Assembly (NCBI GenBank): GCA_900095095.1
Contig: FMBT01000296.1
Span: 670,904 to 734,903, forward strand
From: Fragilariopsis cylindrus CCMP1102
Lineage: Eukaryota; Bacillariophyta; Bacillariophyceae; Bacillariales; Bacillariaceae
Direction: 5' to 3'
Length of the DNA stretch: 64,000 bases
The position numbers and the translations under genes are program-made. A model generated the notes under the pieces. That model made no database searches. It was not told where the DNA came from and saw nothing but the letters and a program-made list of their open reading frames with translations. Below, piece by piece: positions 25,045-36,809 of the stretch (position 1 is its first letter; the number at the start of each line of letters is the position of its first letter).

Positions 25045-25607
25045 TCGAGAACATTAATCTTTAAGGATCGGAGTATTTTGATGAGAGTAATGTGTGTTGT
25101 TTTGTTTCTTTGGTGTTTGATTGATCTTCCTCTTTTATGATGATCAAAAAAGCGAGCTCGCTTTTACACGGAATAAACAAAGATATAATATGGAAAAGAT
25201 CACAAATCCAACATAACCGATTTACTGTGCAGTGTTTGAAATTTGCGCGCGCGACATTTCTTTGTTGGTCCTTTCGCTAAGCAGGAATAACTGTATTGCC
25301 AAGCAGACAACAGTACCGTTAAAGGCGTTTTGCTCTTTGGACACTTCACGCTTTGGTCACCTCACGCACTGTAAAAAAAAACGAAAGAAACTCAAGCGAA
25401 GGTGCATGTATTAATATTGTATATAATCATCTCACAAATTAAAAATACTCAAAAGTAAAAACCCTAAAAAAACAACAAACAACAAACTACAAACTACAAA
25501 CTACAGACTACAGACTACAAACTACAAGCAGCAAACAGCAAACAACAAACAGCAAAACAACACTACCAAACAACAAACTACAAACTACAAACTACAAAAG
25601 AAAAACG
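25045..25607. other. Intergenic; CA-rich repeated leader before the next gene
   Basis: From 25478 to 25600 the plus strand is a purine/C-only tract built from AAACTAC, AGACTAC and AAACAAC units, ending 8 bp before an ATG. It is probably the 5' leader of the gene at 25608. The rest is unremarkable. Confidence 0.5.
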
Positions 25608-26051
25608 ATGAATTCAAAAATGAATACTGTTATTATTGCTGCACTTTTCTTAGTGTTCACTTCTTCTATGATGCAAATGAACGGTGTTGAAGCCGCCAAG
25701 AATAATAGTAATAATCGCAAGCTTCGAGGAGCAGAGAGTAATAAAGTGCATGGTAAAATCCCTAATCGTCGCAATAATCGCCGCGAGTTAGTTGGGGCAG
25801 GGGCAAATGGGTGCCAACTAAAAATTGATGATGTTGAAATTGGTGGTAGTTGTGGTGATCAACTCGCAGGTACTAACTTAGCTAAAGGTTGCTTTTATAA
25901 TAGTCAAGGTAGTCTTGTTAGTTCAAATACATTTAATAATTCTGATCTTACCTACAAAAATGGCAAAACAGGGAAAGCTGATTCTTCACCCCCACCACCA
26001 GATTCAACAAAGTGTGTATGTGAAAAATCGATCTGGACTAGCTGTGAGTAA
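25608..26051 (+). CDS. Small secreted six-cysteine protein
   Basis: 147 residues in a single frame. The N-terminus has a clear signal peptide (VIIAALFLVFTSSMM) and a probable cleavage after GVEA. A basic Asn/Arg-rich spacer follows (residues 30-65) with RKLRG and NRRNNRREL, which could be a pro-region processed at basic sites. The C-terminal 80 residues hold six cysteines: NGCQLKIDD, IGGSCGDQL, KGCFYNS, then KCVCEKS and WTSCE, enough for three disulfides. I do not recognise the family. A short secreted, cysteine-stabilised protein fits a signal, structural or defence role, but none can be assigned. The start is supported by the repeated non-coding leader ending just upstream. A downstream exon after the GTGAGTAAG at the 3' end is possible, because the stop codon overlaps a donor-like site. 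Confidence 0.65.
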   Translation: MNSKMNTVIIAALFLVFTSSMMQMNGVEAAKNNSNNRKLRGAESNKVHGKIPNRRNNRRELVGAGANGCQLKIDDVEIGGSCGDQLAGTNLAKGCFYNSQGSLVSSNTFNNSDLTYKNGKTGKADSSPPPPDSTKCVCEKSIWTSCE

Positions 26052-26678
26052 GTAATTCGTTTCTATTTTTCCTCAAAGAAAGAAAAATATATACGGTAGT
26101 AATATAAAGTAAAATAACACATATAAATTGAAACGTGACTAATAAAAAGTAGAAGATGAAATAAACAAAACAATACATAAATGAAATAAAGTTTAATGAA
26201 AATCTCGTCTTATTCGTTTAATATTATTTCATAGTATGAATACAACATAATACGCGTAGCATGAAACTTTTACTCAATATATAAATAAAATATAAAAAAA
26301 TAGCAGTTCAGTTGAATAATTAAAAGGAGGTGGTTGGTGATTTTCAAAAATATACAAAAAGAATTCTTTACTTATTTATTTATCTACTGTTACAGTACAG
26401 TACTGTGATCATCAGATCATTTTATTATGGTCGTCGTCATTCGTTCCATTCTATTATTCTCTTTCTTCAAAATCTCGCACTTTCTTATCATTCACTGGTC
26501 TCTCTCTCTCTCTCTCTCTCTGCCATTCTTCTGCATTCACTGTCGTAGTTACTCTGCCATTCAATTCAATTCGTCGTCATTCGTTCCGTTCTGTTAATTC
26601 TTTCTCAAAATCTCGCACTCTCTAAGCTGTCATTCGCTGCTCTCTCTCTGTCTCTCTCTCTACTGCATCCCTCTTACT
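26052..26678. other. Intergenic with CT repeats
   Basis: CT-dinucleotide tracts at 26501-26521 and 26639-26661, and a TACAGTACAGTACTGTG word near 26391-26407. A block with TCTCGCACT and CATTCGTTCC occurs twice (about 26438-26500 and 26577-26640), a small direct repeat. Confidence 0.5.
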
Positions 26679-27368
26679 CTATTTTATCTTTATTTCGTTC
26701 TGTATATATTGTTCAATAGCAATTCGATCTTGAATTGCTATCTGTTCCGCACGACGTTGACATTCCATCGATATAGTAGTATATTCGAAGGCAATTTTGT
26801 GTACATCAGTATTGTAATAAATTCCAGATGATTTGTTCCATTGATTCTCCTGTTCGACAAAGACTTTTTCACTGGCAATTATACGATTCATTTGCCTTGT
26901 ACGAGAACCAATTTTTGTATGTGATTCTAATCCACGGATACATAATTGTTTATTTTTACTGCTTGTTTTCATTTTTATTGTTCCATTTCTATTGGCATAT
27001 GCCACAATTTTTTGAACACGTCGTCGAATTGCTTCTTCTTCCTCTTCTTGTATCCACGTATTACATATCTCATCATTTGTCATATCATCAATTGATATTG
27101 TATATTCGATTTGATTTTGACCCTTTGGTATAAATTGGACCACGCTATTATTGCTATTGCTATTGCTATCACTCTTCTTCATAGATGATCTCAATGGTGG
27201 CGGATGATTACTGCTACTATTACCGGTAACAGTAGTATTGCTGTTTTTGTAGTGGTAAGTGATGTACGTACACGTTGGTATGTTGTACGGTTCGGGTAAT
27301 TTCATTAATACTCCTTGATTATCATCCTTCATTGTTGTTGTTGGAGATTCGATTGCTGTTTTGATCAT
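26679..27368 (-). CDS. Uncharacterised diatom-type protein, member 1 of a family of three in the window
   Basis: 229 residues, one exon, ATG at 27368. The N-terminal 75 residues are Pro/Ser/Asn rich. Then VVQFIPKGQNQIEYTIS is followed by DDMTNDEICNTWIQ and an acidic then basic helix (EEEEEAIRRRVQKIV). The second half reads CIRGLESHTKIGSR, FVEQENQW and TISMECQRRAEQIAIQD, largely charged helices. The same order, Val-x-Phe then Asp/Thr-x-x-Glu-x-x-x-x-Trp then basic residues, appears in the genes at 37997 and 39930. I associate this pattern with large uncharacterised protein families of diatoms; no biochemical function is known to me. No signal peptide is seen, so it is probably cytosolic or nuclear. 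Confidence 0.6.
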   Translation of the reverse strand: MIKTAIESPTTTMKDDNQGVLMKLPEPYNIPTCTYITYHYKNSNTTVTGNSSSNHPPPLRSSMKKSDSNSNSNNSVVQFIPKGQNQIEYTISIDDMTNDEICNTWIQEEEEEAIRRRVQKIVAYANRNGTIKMKTSSKNKQLCIRGLESHTKIGSRTRQMNRIIASEKVFVEQENQWNKSSGIYYNTDVHKIAFEYTTISMECQRRAEQIAIQDRIAIEQYIQNEIKIK

Positions 27369-29434
27369 TGTAGAGTAGTTGTTGTAATTGTTCTACAGTA
27401 GTTGTTGTAGTAGTTGCGGTGCAGGATACGATATACAGTACTGGATTCGATTCTATTCAATGCAGTAACGTTAGTAGTTTTCAATTGATTTGATTGATTG
27501 TACAAGTAGATTAGGTGTGCTTTCTGTGTTTTATGTTATCGGTAACATGCGAATGATTGTGAACAGTAACTTTGCTGACTCTACATGCAGTACAATTGCG
27601 TACAATTGCGTACAATAGTGACATCATCTTAGCCTTTTTAAAGAGCCTTTTTTATCAGCGGGGGTCTCGTATCATCCGCAGTGGGAGTCGTGTTCGTCTT
27701 ATTGAACGTCGTCGTCGTCGCGGATCTACTGTACTTACAGTACTTAACCTACTAAGTTCAATAATACCTAACTTCAATACGGCGAAAGTTGTCTAATTGT
27801 TTTAATAATGTTGTTTCGTGAAGAAAGAAGGAAAATCGATTTCTATTAAGGTAATTGCATTGTGTGTGCTCCTTGCGTGTCGGTGTTACAATACGTTCGG
27901 TTCGCAATTGTAATTAAATTTTGAACTGTGATTGAAGCGCGATGAAACGGTATGTTTCAAGTTTTTTTTAAACAACTAATGTAGTCGTAGTAGAGCTTCT
28001 TTGATTGAAGTTCAACGTTCGTCAGTAGTACATAACATAATTTACTTCGCGATCGTTATATATTATAATCAACCCTACTTGAAGTGCGACTACTTTACAA
28101 CTTACAGTACTACAGTAGACATCGCTTTAGCGAACTTTGTATTTTGTCTGATACTAATAATACAGTAGATTGCATTTATGCTGATGCATCATAATGTTGA
28201 GTGTGTTTGTGTGTTTGTGTGTGTGTGCTTTAATATTTGTCTATTTATTTGATGATTTATGATGGCATGATGTGTATGTATGTCATCCATGTAATGTAAT
28301 GTATGTGTAAACAGTGTTGTCATCATCTGATCTGCTTTGCATACATCATGCATACATTTCTTTCATGGTGCATTCATCATTGGTAATGGTGGTTTGCCAG
28401 GAACAGAATCCACTTGGTATGCAATAACAGGTAGGCAGGATTGATTGATAAATAAATTATTGACCAGTCCAGTATGTTTTTTGTTTGTTTGTTCCATTTA
28501 GTATTATACAAATATGATTGTAGTGAGTGGACATCATTGTGTCCATTTTAGATTAGCAGTTTATACCAAACTTGCCATGACCCAGCCATACCACAGCTTG
28601 TTAGTTGTGTATCAGGTTTAAGTTCCAACAACCACATCATAGCAACATCCACTCAATAACTTTTGGTTGCTGTATTTGGTTTGGTAATTTTGTTGTGTTG
28701 CAGCAACATCCCAGAACATTATGTTGTATATAAAAAAAAAATTGAACCATTTTTGAAGAGAATGTACAGTCCTACTTTTTGAATCATTTGTGAAGCAGAA
28801 GTACAATTGTGGTCATGAATGTACATGTGCCTCCTCCTTACTACCTCCATTCCTTATTAAATTTTATAGAAACTCCATTAAATGTGCTATACTAAGATAA
28901 TCATAGGTCCTATCTCATACCACACTGTACCTCCTTGTTGTGTGCACCACCAGTTTCAAGTTCTAACCATACACATGGCATGGCATGAGTGAGGCTAGTG
29001 TAAATAGGACAAGTAAAAAATAGGACAAGTAAAGTAGTACAACTAGTAGACCAATAGTGAATAAGGTCAAATTTTGGCAGGTAGTATTAGCAGAATAACA
29101 AAGAAAAGAGAGAAATTTATGTGCAGTTTAACAGCTTTCAAGCTATGGCGCCAAGGTTGGCGCCACTTTTTGGGGTCAATTTTTGTGGGGGTATATTTCC
29201 CTCAAAAATCGGTCCTATACCCCCCTATTGAGACACAGCGCGTCTCCGAATAAGGGCACGTGTCTTTTTATATACTCAATAGAAGTCCCGTTTGCTTTGT
29301 ATGGGCCGCACCTACAGCGTAATACCGGGCAATAATAATAAATCGGAAGAGCCATAGTAGGAAAATTCGCGGTAGCGCTAAGTATCGTGTAAGTTCTTGC
29401 CTTGCGCGATTATTTATTTGAATAAATATTGAAA
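27369..29434. other. Long non-coding stretch
   Basis: No supportable gene. Visible features: GTGTTTGT repeats (28201-28230), a doubled TGGCGCCA palindrome (29146-29153 and 29158-29165, 4 bp apart), and a hairpin GGGGGTATA/TATACCCCC (29187-29195 with 29216-29224). From about 28200 to 31500 the texture differs from the gene regions (fewer triplet repeats), suggesting old mobile DNA. Confidence 0.35.
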
Positions 29435-29896
29435 ATGTTTGTACCCCAGTATAAATCAAATAACTGCCCTTGTGGTCCAGTTGGAAACAATCCGTTGATA
29501 CCAGATGATAGCCCTTGGTTCGAGTTGCTAATGCGTCAAATGTTAATTTATTTTGTCACTTTCTTCACATACATTCGCACCTCCAAAGATTTCCATTTTT
29601 ATTTATTTTTTTTAGATAGAAATTATCGCGTGTTTTTTACTAGTCAAAATACGCGCAAAATACCTTATAGCTTGAATCCTGTTAAGAAGTTGATAGGCTG
29701 GGAAATTTCTGTGGAGAAGGTATATTATACAAGTGCAAGAGATAGTTTTATTGTCATACCACCTGTGATGCAAAATGAGGATGAAGTATACTTTGGTTGT
29801 TTTGCACTACTGTTTTTTTTTTGCAAGGAAGGTGCCTTCCTTCCACAGGTGGGTGGTGTGTATCAGGTCTGTGGTCCCTCTCTCCTTCATTGTTGA
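29435..29896 (+). CDS. Unidentified 153-residue frame, doubtful
   Basis: Open from an ATG at 29435 with MFVPQYKSNNCPCGPVGN at the start and LNPVKKLIGWEISVEKVYY in the middle. Part of it (29560-29615) is T-rich and ends in a splice-acceptor-like TTTTTTTTAG, so this may be two exons around an intron whose donor I could not place in phase. The start is 210-250 bp downstream of the hairpin and TGGCGCCA pair. Family not recognised; it may be a relic of mobile DNA. Confidence 0.25.
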   Translation: MFVPQYKSNNCPCGPVGNNPLIPDDSPWFELLMRQMLIYFVTFFTYIRTSKDFHFYLFFLDRNYRVFFTSQNTRKIPYSLNPVKKLIGWEISVEKVYYTSARDSFIVIPPVMQNEDEVYFGCFALLFFFCKEGAFLPQVGGVYQVCGPSLLHC

Positions 29897-29936
29897 CATT
29901 CCCTCAACTAGGTTAATTGTATATAGAAATCTGCTG

Positions 29937-30099
29937 CAGTCTAGTGAACTTAGGTAGCTTGACACAATTACTACAGAATAACACAACCCTGTCAACTTTA
30001 ACTTAAATTAAATTAACAAATCTTTTTTCCACAGTGAAGAAAGATTATAATGTTATCATAACCTGTCAATGTGTCTAGCTACCTAAGTTCACTAGACTG
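29937..30099. mobile_element. MITE-like element with 29-bp terminal inverted repeats
   Basis: The 29 bases at 29937-29965 are the reverse complement of 30071-30099 with one mismatch (arms begin CAGTCTAGTGAACTTAGG). The interior of about 105 bp has no coding frame. Size and structure fit a miniature inverted-repeat element; no clear target-site duplication is visible. A structured RNA gene is a less likely alternative. Confidence 0.6.
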
Positions 30100-31439
30100 A
30101 AGACTTAGTTGCTCATGATATCATGTACATCCACGTCTATGAAAACTATATATCCATTCACTACTTCTAGTTGCTCATGATGTCATGTACATCCACATCC
30201 ATTCAAACTAGAAGGTGTTCATTCACTACTTAGTGACTCATGCATTACACCTACAGCAGTAGCTGTTGTTGCTGCTGCTGCAGTTGTTTCCGTGGAAGGT
30301 AGTAATGCTATCATCATGTATGCTGACCATGTACATTAATACTACTACTGGTGTGGCAAGAAAAGGAGGTATTATTATGTGTGCCATTCAACACCAACAC
30401 CATCTAGAAAGAAGAGGAATCTAAGAACAACAAATAGAAAGATAATGCATGAAGATGGCTAATGTGATTGGTACACGTGCATCAGTTGAATTGGCTTTGG
30501 TGGTGTTCTATTCATATCTCTTCTTGCTTTTACTATGCACCTCCCATGATGATGTGTTGAGATCCAACTCTGTCTTCATATGCACCTATAGAGGTATAGG
30601 TAGGAATAATGTGTAAGTAGGTACCATCACAAAAAATAGGGACCAATCAATACATGCATTTAAATAGCTATAAGAGCTACAAGTGTCTCCAAACCGGTAA
30701 TCAAAAAGTCAACAGGTTGGTAACCAAACAACAGTATGAAACAGCAGCATAAGCTGCTGCTGTGTGTGAATTTGTTGTGCAATTCCCTAAAAACTTCTGC
30801 AGCCTGCCATATAAAGGTTGATCAGTAATAAATAGTGGGTTTATATCAACACTGGTTCATCAACTCACTGGTTTATAATATATTGCTTCTACTACTATTC
30901 CAATTAACTAGGCAACAATATGTTGTTGTGTGCTCCCTGTACAATTTGTTTGTGTGAAGGGCTTGTGTTGAGAGGAAATAATGGACAACACAACAACAAC
31001 ACTGGTAGAAAATATTGTATTGAGAGGTATAGAGGAAAACAACACACTGCATTGCAGATCACTGTTGTGCATATTATGAGCATCCTTTTCTAGTGTATAC
31101 TGATTCTTTCCCTTTCAATTATAAAGCAGTACAAAGCAACACAACAAGAACTGGTCTGATGTGTGAGAATTGCTTGTGCTGATGTGTTGGTTATATTCCT
31201 GTTAATCAAACAATATGAAGCAAGAGCAAAAAGAACTCTGAACTGCTATGTACAAACAAAAACAGAGCCACAGTAAGCTAGGCAGGGGGAATATTGATGA
31301 CTAGGTTGTGTGACCTTACCAGCAAATTGCCAGATATGCTGCTGCTAGATATACTCATGCTAATCATTTGCCAAGGTTATTGATGATGAAACAAATAGTA
31401 ATGATTGCACATGCCAAGCAGTATGAGCAAGCACAAGCT

Positions 31440-31491
<52 letters not shown>

Positions 31492-31558
31492 AACACAGCC
31501 ATGTACTTAGATGGGTCGCTTGTAACATAGCATAGTGTGGCTCATGTGTAGTATAACT
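30100..31558. other. Non-coding stretch with short repeats
   Basis: Begins with a tandem 62-bp repeat (units at 30106 and 30168 sharing TAGTTGCTCATGAT and TCATGTACATCCAC). A CA-dinucleotide tract lies at 31443-31497. No gene recognised. Confidence 0.5.
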
Positions 31559-34015
31559 ACATTTGCGTGCCTACCTCCAACAGCAGAATCAACTTTACTC
31601 TTCAACCACAAGAACAAAAAAGTGGTAGGATGGTAAGACAAGATTCTCATACACTATGTGGAGGTTACTGCACCCAACCAAAGGAAAGTTTTCCTTTGGA
31701 ACCATTTTGAATAAGAATTTCCGTGGTGCATTTTGCTCCAAAATATGACTATTTGCGTGCGGTGCATACCTCTCTCACCAAAATCAAGTTTTGTCTTCAA
31801 CAGCAGGAACAAAAAGCAGTAGGAGGTTAAGACAAGATGCTCATACACTATGCGGAGGCTACTGCAGCCAACCAAAAGAAAGTTCTCCTTTGGAAACATT
31901 TTGATTAAGAGATTTTGTGGTGCATTTTGCTCAAAAATATGACCATTTGCTGTGCATACCTCCAACAGCAAAATCAAGTTTTCTCTTCAACCGCAAAAAC
32001 AAAAAAGTGGTAGGAGGGTAACATCTCATACACTATATGGATGTTAGTGCACCTGACTCATCCGGTGTTGTCCTCTGCAACTCTTTCAAATGAAATATTT
32101 TGTTGTGTGTACACATACATCAAAAATATGACTATTTGCGTGCCTACCTACAACACCAAAACCAAGTTTTCTCTTCAACTGCAGGAACAAAAAAGTAGAA
32201 GGAGGGTAAGACAAGGTTCTCATACACTATGTGGAGGCTAATGCACCCAACCAAAAGAAAGTTCTCTGTTGGAACCATTTTGAATAAGAGATTTTGTGGT
32301 GCATTTTGCTCAAAATATAACCATTTGCGTGCCTACCTACAACACCAAAATCAAGTTTTCTCTTCAACAGCAGAAACAAAAAAGTAGTAGGAGGTTAAGA
32401 CAAGATGCTCATACACTATGCGGAGGCTACTGCAGCCAACCAAAAGAAAGTTCTCCTTTGGAAACATTTTGATTAAGAGATTTTGTGGTGCATTTTGCTC
32501 AAAAATATGACCATTTGCTGTGCATACCTCCAACAGCAAAAAATCAAGTTTTCTCTTCAACTGCAAAAACAAAAAAGTGGTAGGAGGGTAACATCTCACA
32601 CACTATATGGATGTTAGTGCACCTGACTCATCCGGTGTTGTCCTCTGCAACTCTTTCAAATGAAATATTTTGTTGTGTGTACACATACATCAAAAATATG
32701 ACTATTTGCGTGCCTACCTACAACACCAAAACCAAGTTTTCTCTTCAACTACAGGAACAAAAAAGTAGTAGGAGGGTAAGACAAGGTTCTCATACACCAT
32801 GTGGAGGCTTATGAACCCAACCAAAAGAAAGTTCTCTGTTGGAACCATTTTGAATAAGAGATTTTGTGGTGCATTTTGCTCAAAAATATGACCATTTGCT
32901 GTGCATACTGTCACATACCTCCAACAGCAAAATCAAGTTTTCTCTTCAACCGCAAGAACAAAAAAGTGGTAGGAGGGTAACATCTCACACACTATATGGA
33001 TGTTAGTGCACCTGACTCATCCGGTGTTGTCCTCTGCAACTCTTTCAAATGAAATATTTTGCTGTGTGTACACATACATCAAAAATATGACTATTTGCGT
33101 GCCTACCTACAACACCAAAACCAAGTTTTCTCTTCAACTGCAGGAACAAAAAAGTAGTAGGAGGGTAAGACAAGGTTCTCATACACTATGTGGAGGCTAA
33201 TGCACCCAACCAAAAGAAAGTTCTCTGTTGGAACCATTTTGAATAAGAGATTTTGTGGTGCATTTTGCTCAAAAATATGACCATTTGCTGTGCATACCTC
33301 CAACAGCAAAATCAAGTTTTCTCTTCAACCGCAAGAACAAAAAAGTGGTAGGAGGCAACTAAAATGTTCTAGTACACCATGTGGAGGCTTATGAACCCAA
33401 CCAAACAAAAGTTCTCTGTTGGAACCATTTTGATTAAGAGATTTTGTGGTGCATTTTGCTCAGAATATAACCATTTGCGTGCATACCTCCAATAGCAAAA
33501 TCAAGTTTTCTCTTCAACAGCAGGAACAAAAAAGTGGTAGGAGGCAACTAAAATGTTCTAGTACACTATGCGGATGCTAGTGCACCTGACTCATCTAGTG
33601 CTGTCCTTTGTAACACTTTCAAATGAAATATTTTGTTGTGTGTACACATCTTAAATCCCCAAAATGTGTGCTGTGTGTGAGCCTACATTGTGAGATACCA
33701 GTGGACTTACAAAGACTAAGGAATATAACAATTCTCCAACCAATAAGTCAATTGTAAATTTAAAAGTTTATTTTTCCAAAAAAATGACATCTTAGGTGTA
33801 TATACTTGATGCTAAAGTTGATATTATATACTACACTAACAAATACTAGTAAAGTTTTTTTCGGGGGGATACGAATTTCATTACCCCCAAATGTATTTTT
33901 TATTTTGCCCCCCCCCCTCTTATGCTAAATTTCGGGGATAGTTAATTGACTTCTAGGGATTTGAAAGTTAGTACTGTAAATTAAAAACACACCTTCTAAT
34001 GAATTGCCCCCAAAC
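31559..34015 (-). repeat. Dispersed repeat family, copy B, with a 190-bp internal satellite
   Basis: The part at about 33640-34015 is the reverse complement of the left end of copies A and C. From 31559 to 33640 there are about eleven tandem units of 186-195 bp, seen from the spacing of TCATACACTATG-type words at 31647, 31840, 32026, 32219, 32409, 32595, 32790, 32985, 33179, 33371 and 33560. Two unit types alternate irregularly: one with CCAACCAAAAGAAAG and one with CCTGACTCATCCGG. This indicates higher-order duplication. Minus-strand frames (QNAPQNLLIKM, VGCSSLRIVYE) are open within a unit but do not form a longer protein. Confidence 0.75.
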
Positions 34016-34446
34016 TAGAAGTTCTGTATTGCCTATAGAAAATAAAACTACTTCAGTCGTCGTGAGTACTGTGCGTGAAAGGAAGCGAGCCGTGCGTACA
34101 CTTCTTATTTTGAAAGTTTGAATACAGTAAAAAAGACACGAGCGAACTTCCTCTCCTGTCTTATTTTGTTTGTGCAAGACGGCGACAAGTCATGATATAT
34201 ATTAACGCGAATTTAATTTGCGATGGGACATTTCTAACAAGAATACACAAGAATCAATCAATATAAACAATATAAAGCAACACAACTAATAACCAATTAA
34301 TTGTGTTACTGTACTGCACTGCACTGCACTGTACATGGAGTAGTACAACACAACAGTCCTACACTGCAAGTACTTACAAGACGAAGACGAAAACAAAGAG
34401 AGACAAAGAGACAAAGACAACAGATCACACTAAAAGATATAATAAA

Positions 34447-36809
34447 ATGATCCGCATTATTAGTCCCACAATAAGTGGATTCGGCGGTCGTGGTGTTTTA
34501 CCACCGGTATTACCGGTATTGGCAATTGCATTCCTTTCTTTGATGACTGTAACGACTTTATTAACGACGACAACAACAACAATGTTTGCAGTAGTAAATG
34601 CTGCACCTGCTACAACTAAAACAACGGCACGTAATATTAAAATTCTGAATCATTCAGGCGCTAAAGTGGAATTATATTGGATTCATGTAAGTTAGTTTGA
34701 TGTGTGTGTTTTGTTTGTGTAATTGTGTGTGTTCGTTTCCCCCCCCTTCTATACTACGTTTACGTTTTATTCGATCGTATCGTGCTATGACTGACTGACT
34801 GACTTTAAATATCTATAACGAATCTAGATGACTAAAAGAAATAACTAAAAGAAATAAGTAAACGAAACCTAACGCTTATTTCTATATTCTACTGAATACT
34901 GTACACTGAAATACAAACAACAAACAAACAAACAAACAACAATAACAGCCAGATACAAGAGTTGGTAGTTTAATGTCCACACCACATATCTTATCCGGTG
35001 CGGACTTTGCATTAAATTCCTATATGGGACATGAATTTGAAGTACGTGAATTACCATCATCGAAAAGTGGTGTATGTACACAACGATTAGAGGATCAAAC
35101 ATGTGGGAATGGTTTATTTGCGGTATCTGAAAATAATGATCAACTCCTCACAGTGACACAAGGTTTTGAAGTGGAATTTTTAGATGATCAAATACGTGCT
35201 AAATTAAAAGCAATTGCAATTTTAGATTCTTGTCAAACAAAAGCAGCAAATAATACAATGAATACATTAACTTTAATGGATTGTATACAGAATGGTATGA
35301 CCAAAACATTAGCAAAAGCAAATGAAGAAATTAATTTTCAAACCAAAATTAGAACAGGTATGGCAGAGATGATGGAAAATTATACCTGTGCTGATTTAAA
35401 GCTAAATACAAGTGAATCCATCCGTACAGATACGTGGCGTGGTGCACGTGATCACAAGCGACGGAATGTGAATGTATTATTAGATCGTCCCGCATCTAAA
35501 ATTATAGTAATAGACAATTTTATTAGTGAACAGGAATGTACTGCAATGGCTAATGCAGCTAAACCAAAGTTACATCAAGCAACTGTGGCTGATGGGAAAG
35601 GTGGATCACATATGAGTGAACATCGAAAAGCGATGCAAGCTGGAATTAAAGTACCATGGTCCTTAGAAAATAGTAATGGGAATGGGAATGGCAATGGTAG
35701 TGATATTGCTATATTATCACGAAAGGTTTATGATTTTACGAATTATATGTTAGATTTAAATATCAATGAATATGGTCAAGAAGATTTAATGTCCATTCAA
35801 TATTTTGGTCGGGGTATCAATGATACACAACCAGATCGATATACACCCCATTGTGATGGTGATTGTACAGGATTGCCACATAAGACTGGAACAAGAATGG
35901 CAACAATGGTGATGTATTGGTAAGTTGCGTATGTGTATGGATAAGTTGCATAAGTAGTGTATGTGTGTGTGGGAGTTGAATATGGACGAGTTAATAATTC
36001 CCTTTTTCCAGTACAGTATCACACTTCATTATATGTAATTTTACTTTACTTACTTATTGCATTTTTATTCCATTCTATTCATCTGAAAATTTCGAATTCG
36101 TTCATCTTTTTACGAAAGCAATATTCCTGAAGTGGGTGGTACGTAAAAGTGTTGTAAACGTGTTTTTTTTGTTGTTATAGTTTTCATAATTGTTTCTTTG
36201 TAGGGAGTTTTGTCTTCTGTATGCTTTGTTTTCTGTTTTACCCATTATTCTTCTCACATCAACACATATACGTCTGATCATTTGCTCGTCTGTTCGTTTG
36301 TTTGTACTATATATTCATTCTCGGTCGTTTTCATCTTCATTAACATCAACATCAACATCATCATTTACAGGTCATACAAACTTTCGTAATGCAGGTGTAC
36401 ACGTCAAGCCAAAAATTGGAAGTGCTGTATTTTTTTCATACATCGATCCAGATACACGTATCACAGATACTGGTCTTACCGAACATTCTGGATGTCCAGT
36501 TCTTGAGGGTGAAAAGAAGATTGTGACACAATGGATTCGTCTTGGTGTGGATGATGATAGTCCATGGGATGCTTTCAATTCGCGTAAGTACTAGTACAGT
36601 AGTGTGTACAGTAGTGTGTATAGGACTAGTGTGTTGTACTATAAAACAATATCATACTATATCATATCACGGACGTAATTTTTAACTAACCACCCTATTC
36701 TCTTTGACATCTAATCTAACAAATTATGTATACTTCCTATTAACGTGTGTGTGTGTGTGTGTGTGTGTGAGCAGTGGGTTTAAAATATTCTGATGAAGAT
36801 GACGATTAA
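34447..36809 (+). CDS. Prolyl 4-hydroxylase-type 2-oxoglutarate/Fe(II) dioxygenase
   Basis: Five exons: 34447-34686, 34949-35919, 36119-36138 (a 20-nt microexon), 36371-36583 and 36775-36809 (492 residues); all introns are GT-AG. The microexon supplies CNIPEVGG and restores the strand leading to HTNFRNAGVHVKP. Catalytic features: iron ligands HCD (residues of about 381-383) and His449 in TEHSGCPV, and the 2-oxoglutarate lysine at 459 in GEKKIVTQW, ten residues after the histidine as usual for the family. The N-terminus has a hydrophobic signal or anchor (VLAIAFLSLMTV). Residues of about 55-120 (NIKILNHSGAKVELYWIHPD, then NSYMGHEFEVRELP) resemble a VHL-beta-type domain found in some algal P4H proteins. 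It should hydroxylate prolines of secretory-pathway proteins. The 3' end reads GLKYSDEDDD then stop, an acidic tail. Confidence 0.88.

Noticed and set aside
29937-30099. Hairpin considered as a snoRNA or tRNA-like gene
   Set aside because: No box motifs or cloverleaf; long near-perfect arms fit a MITE better.
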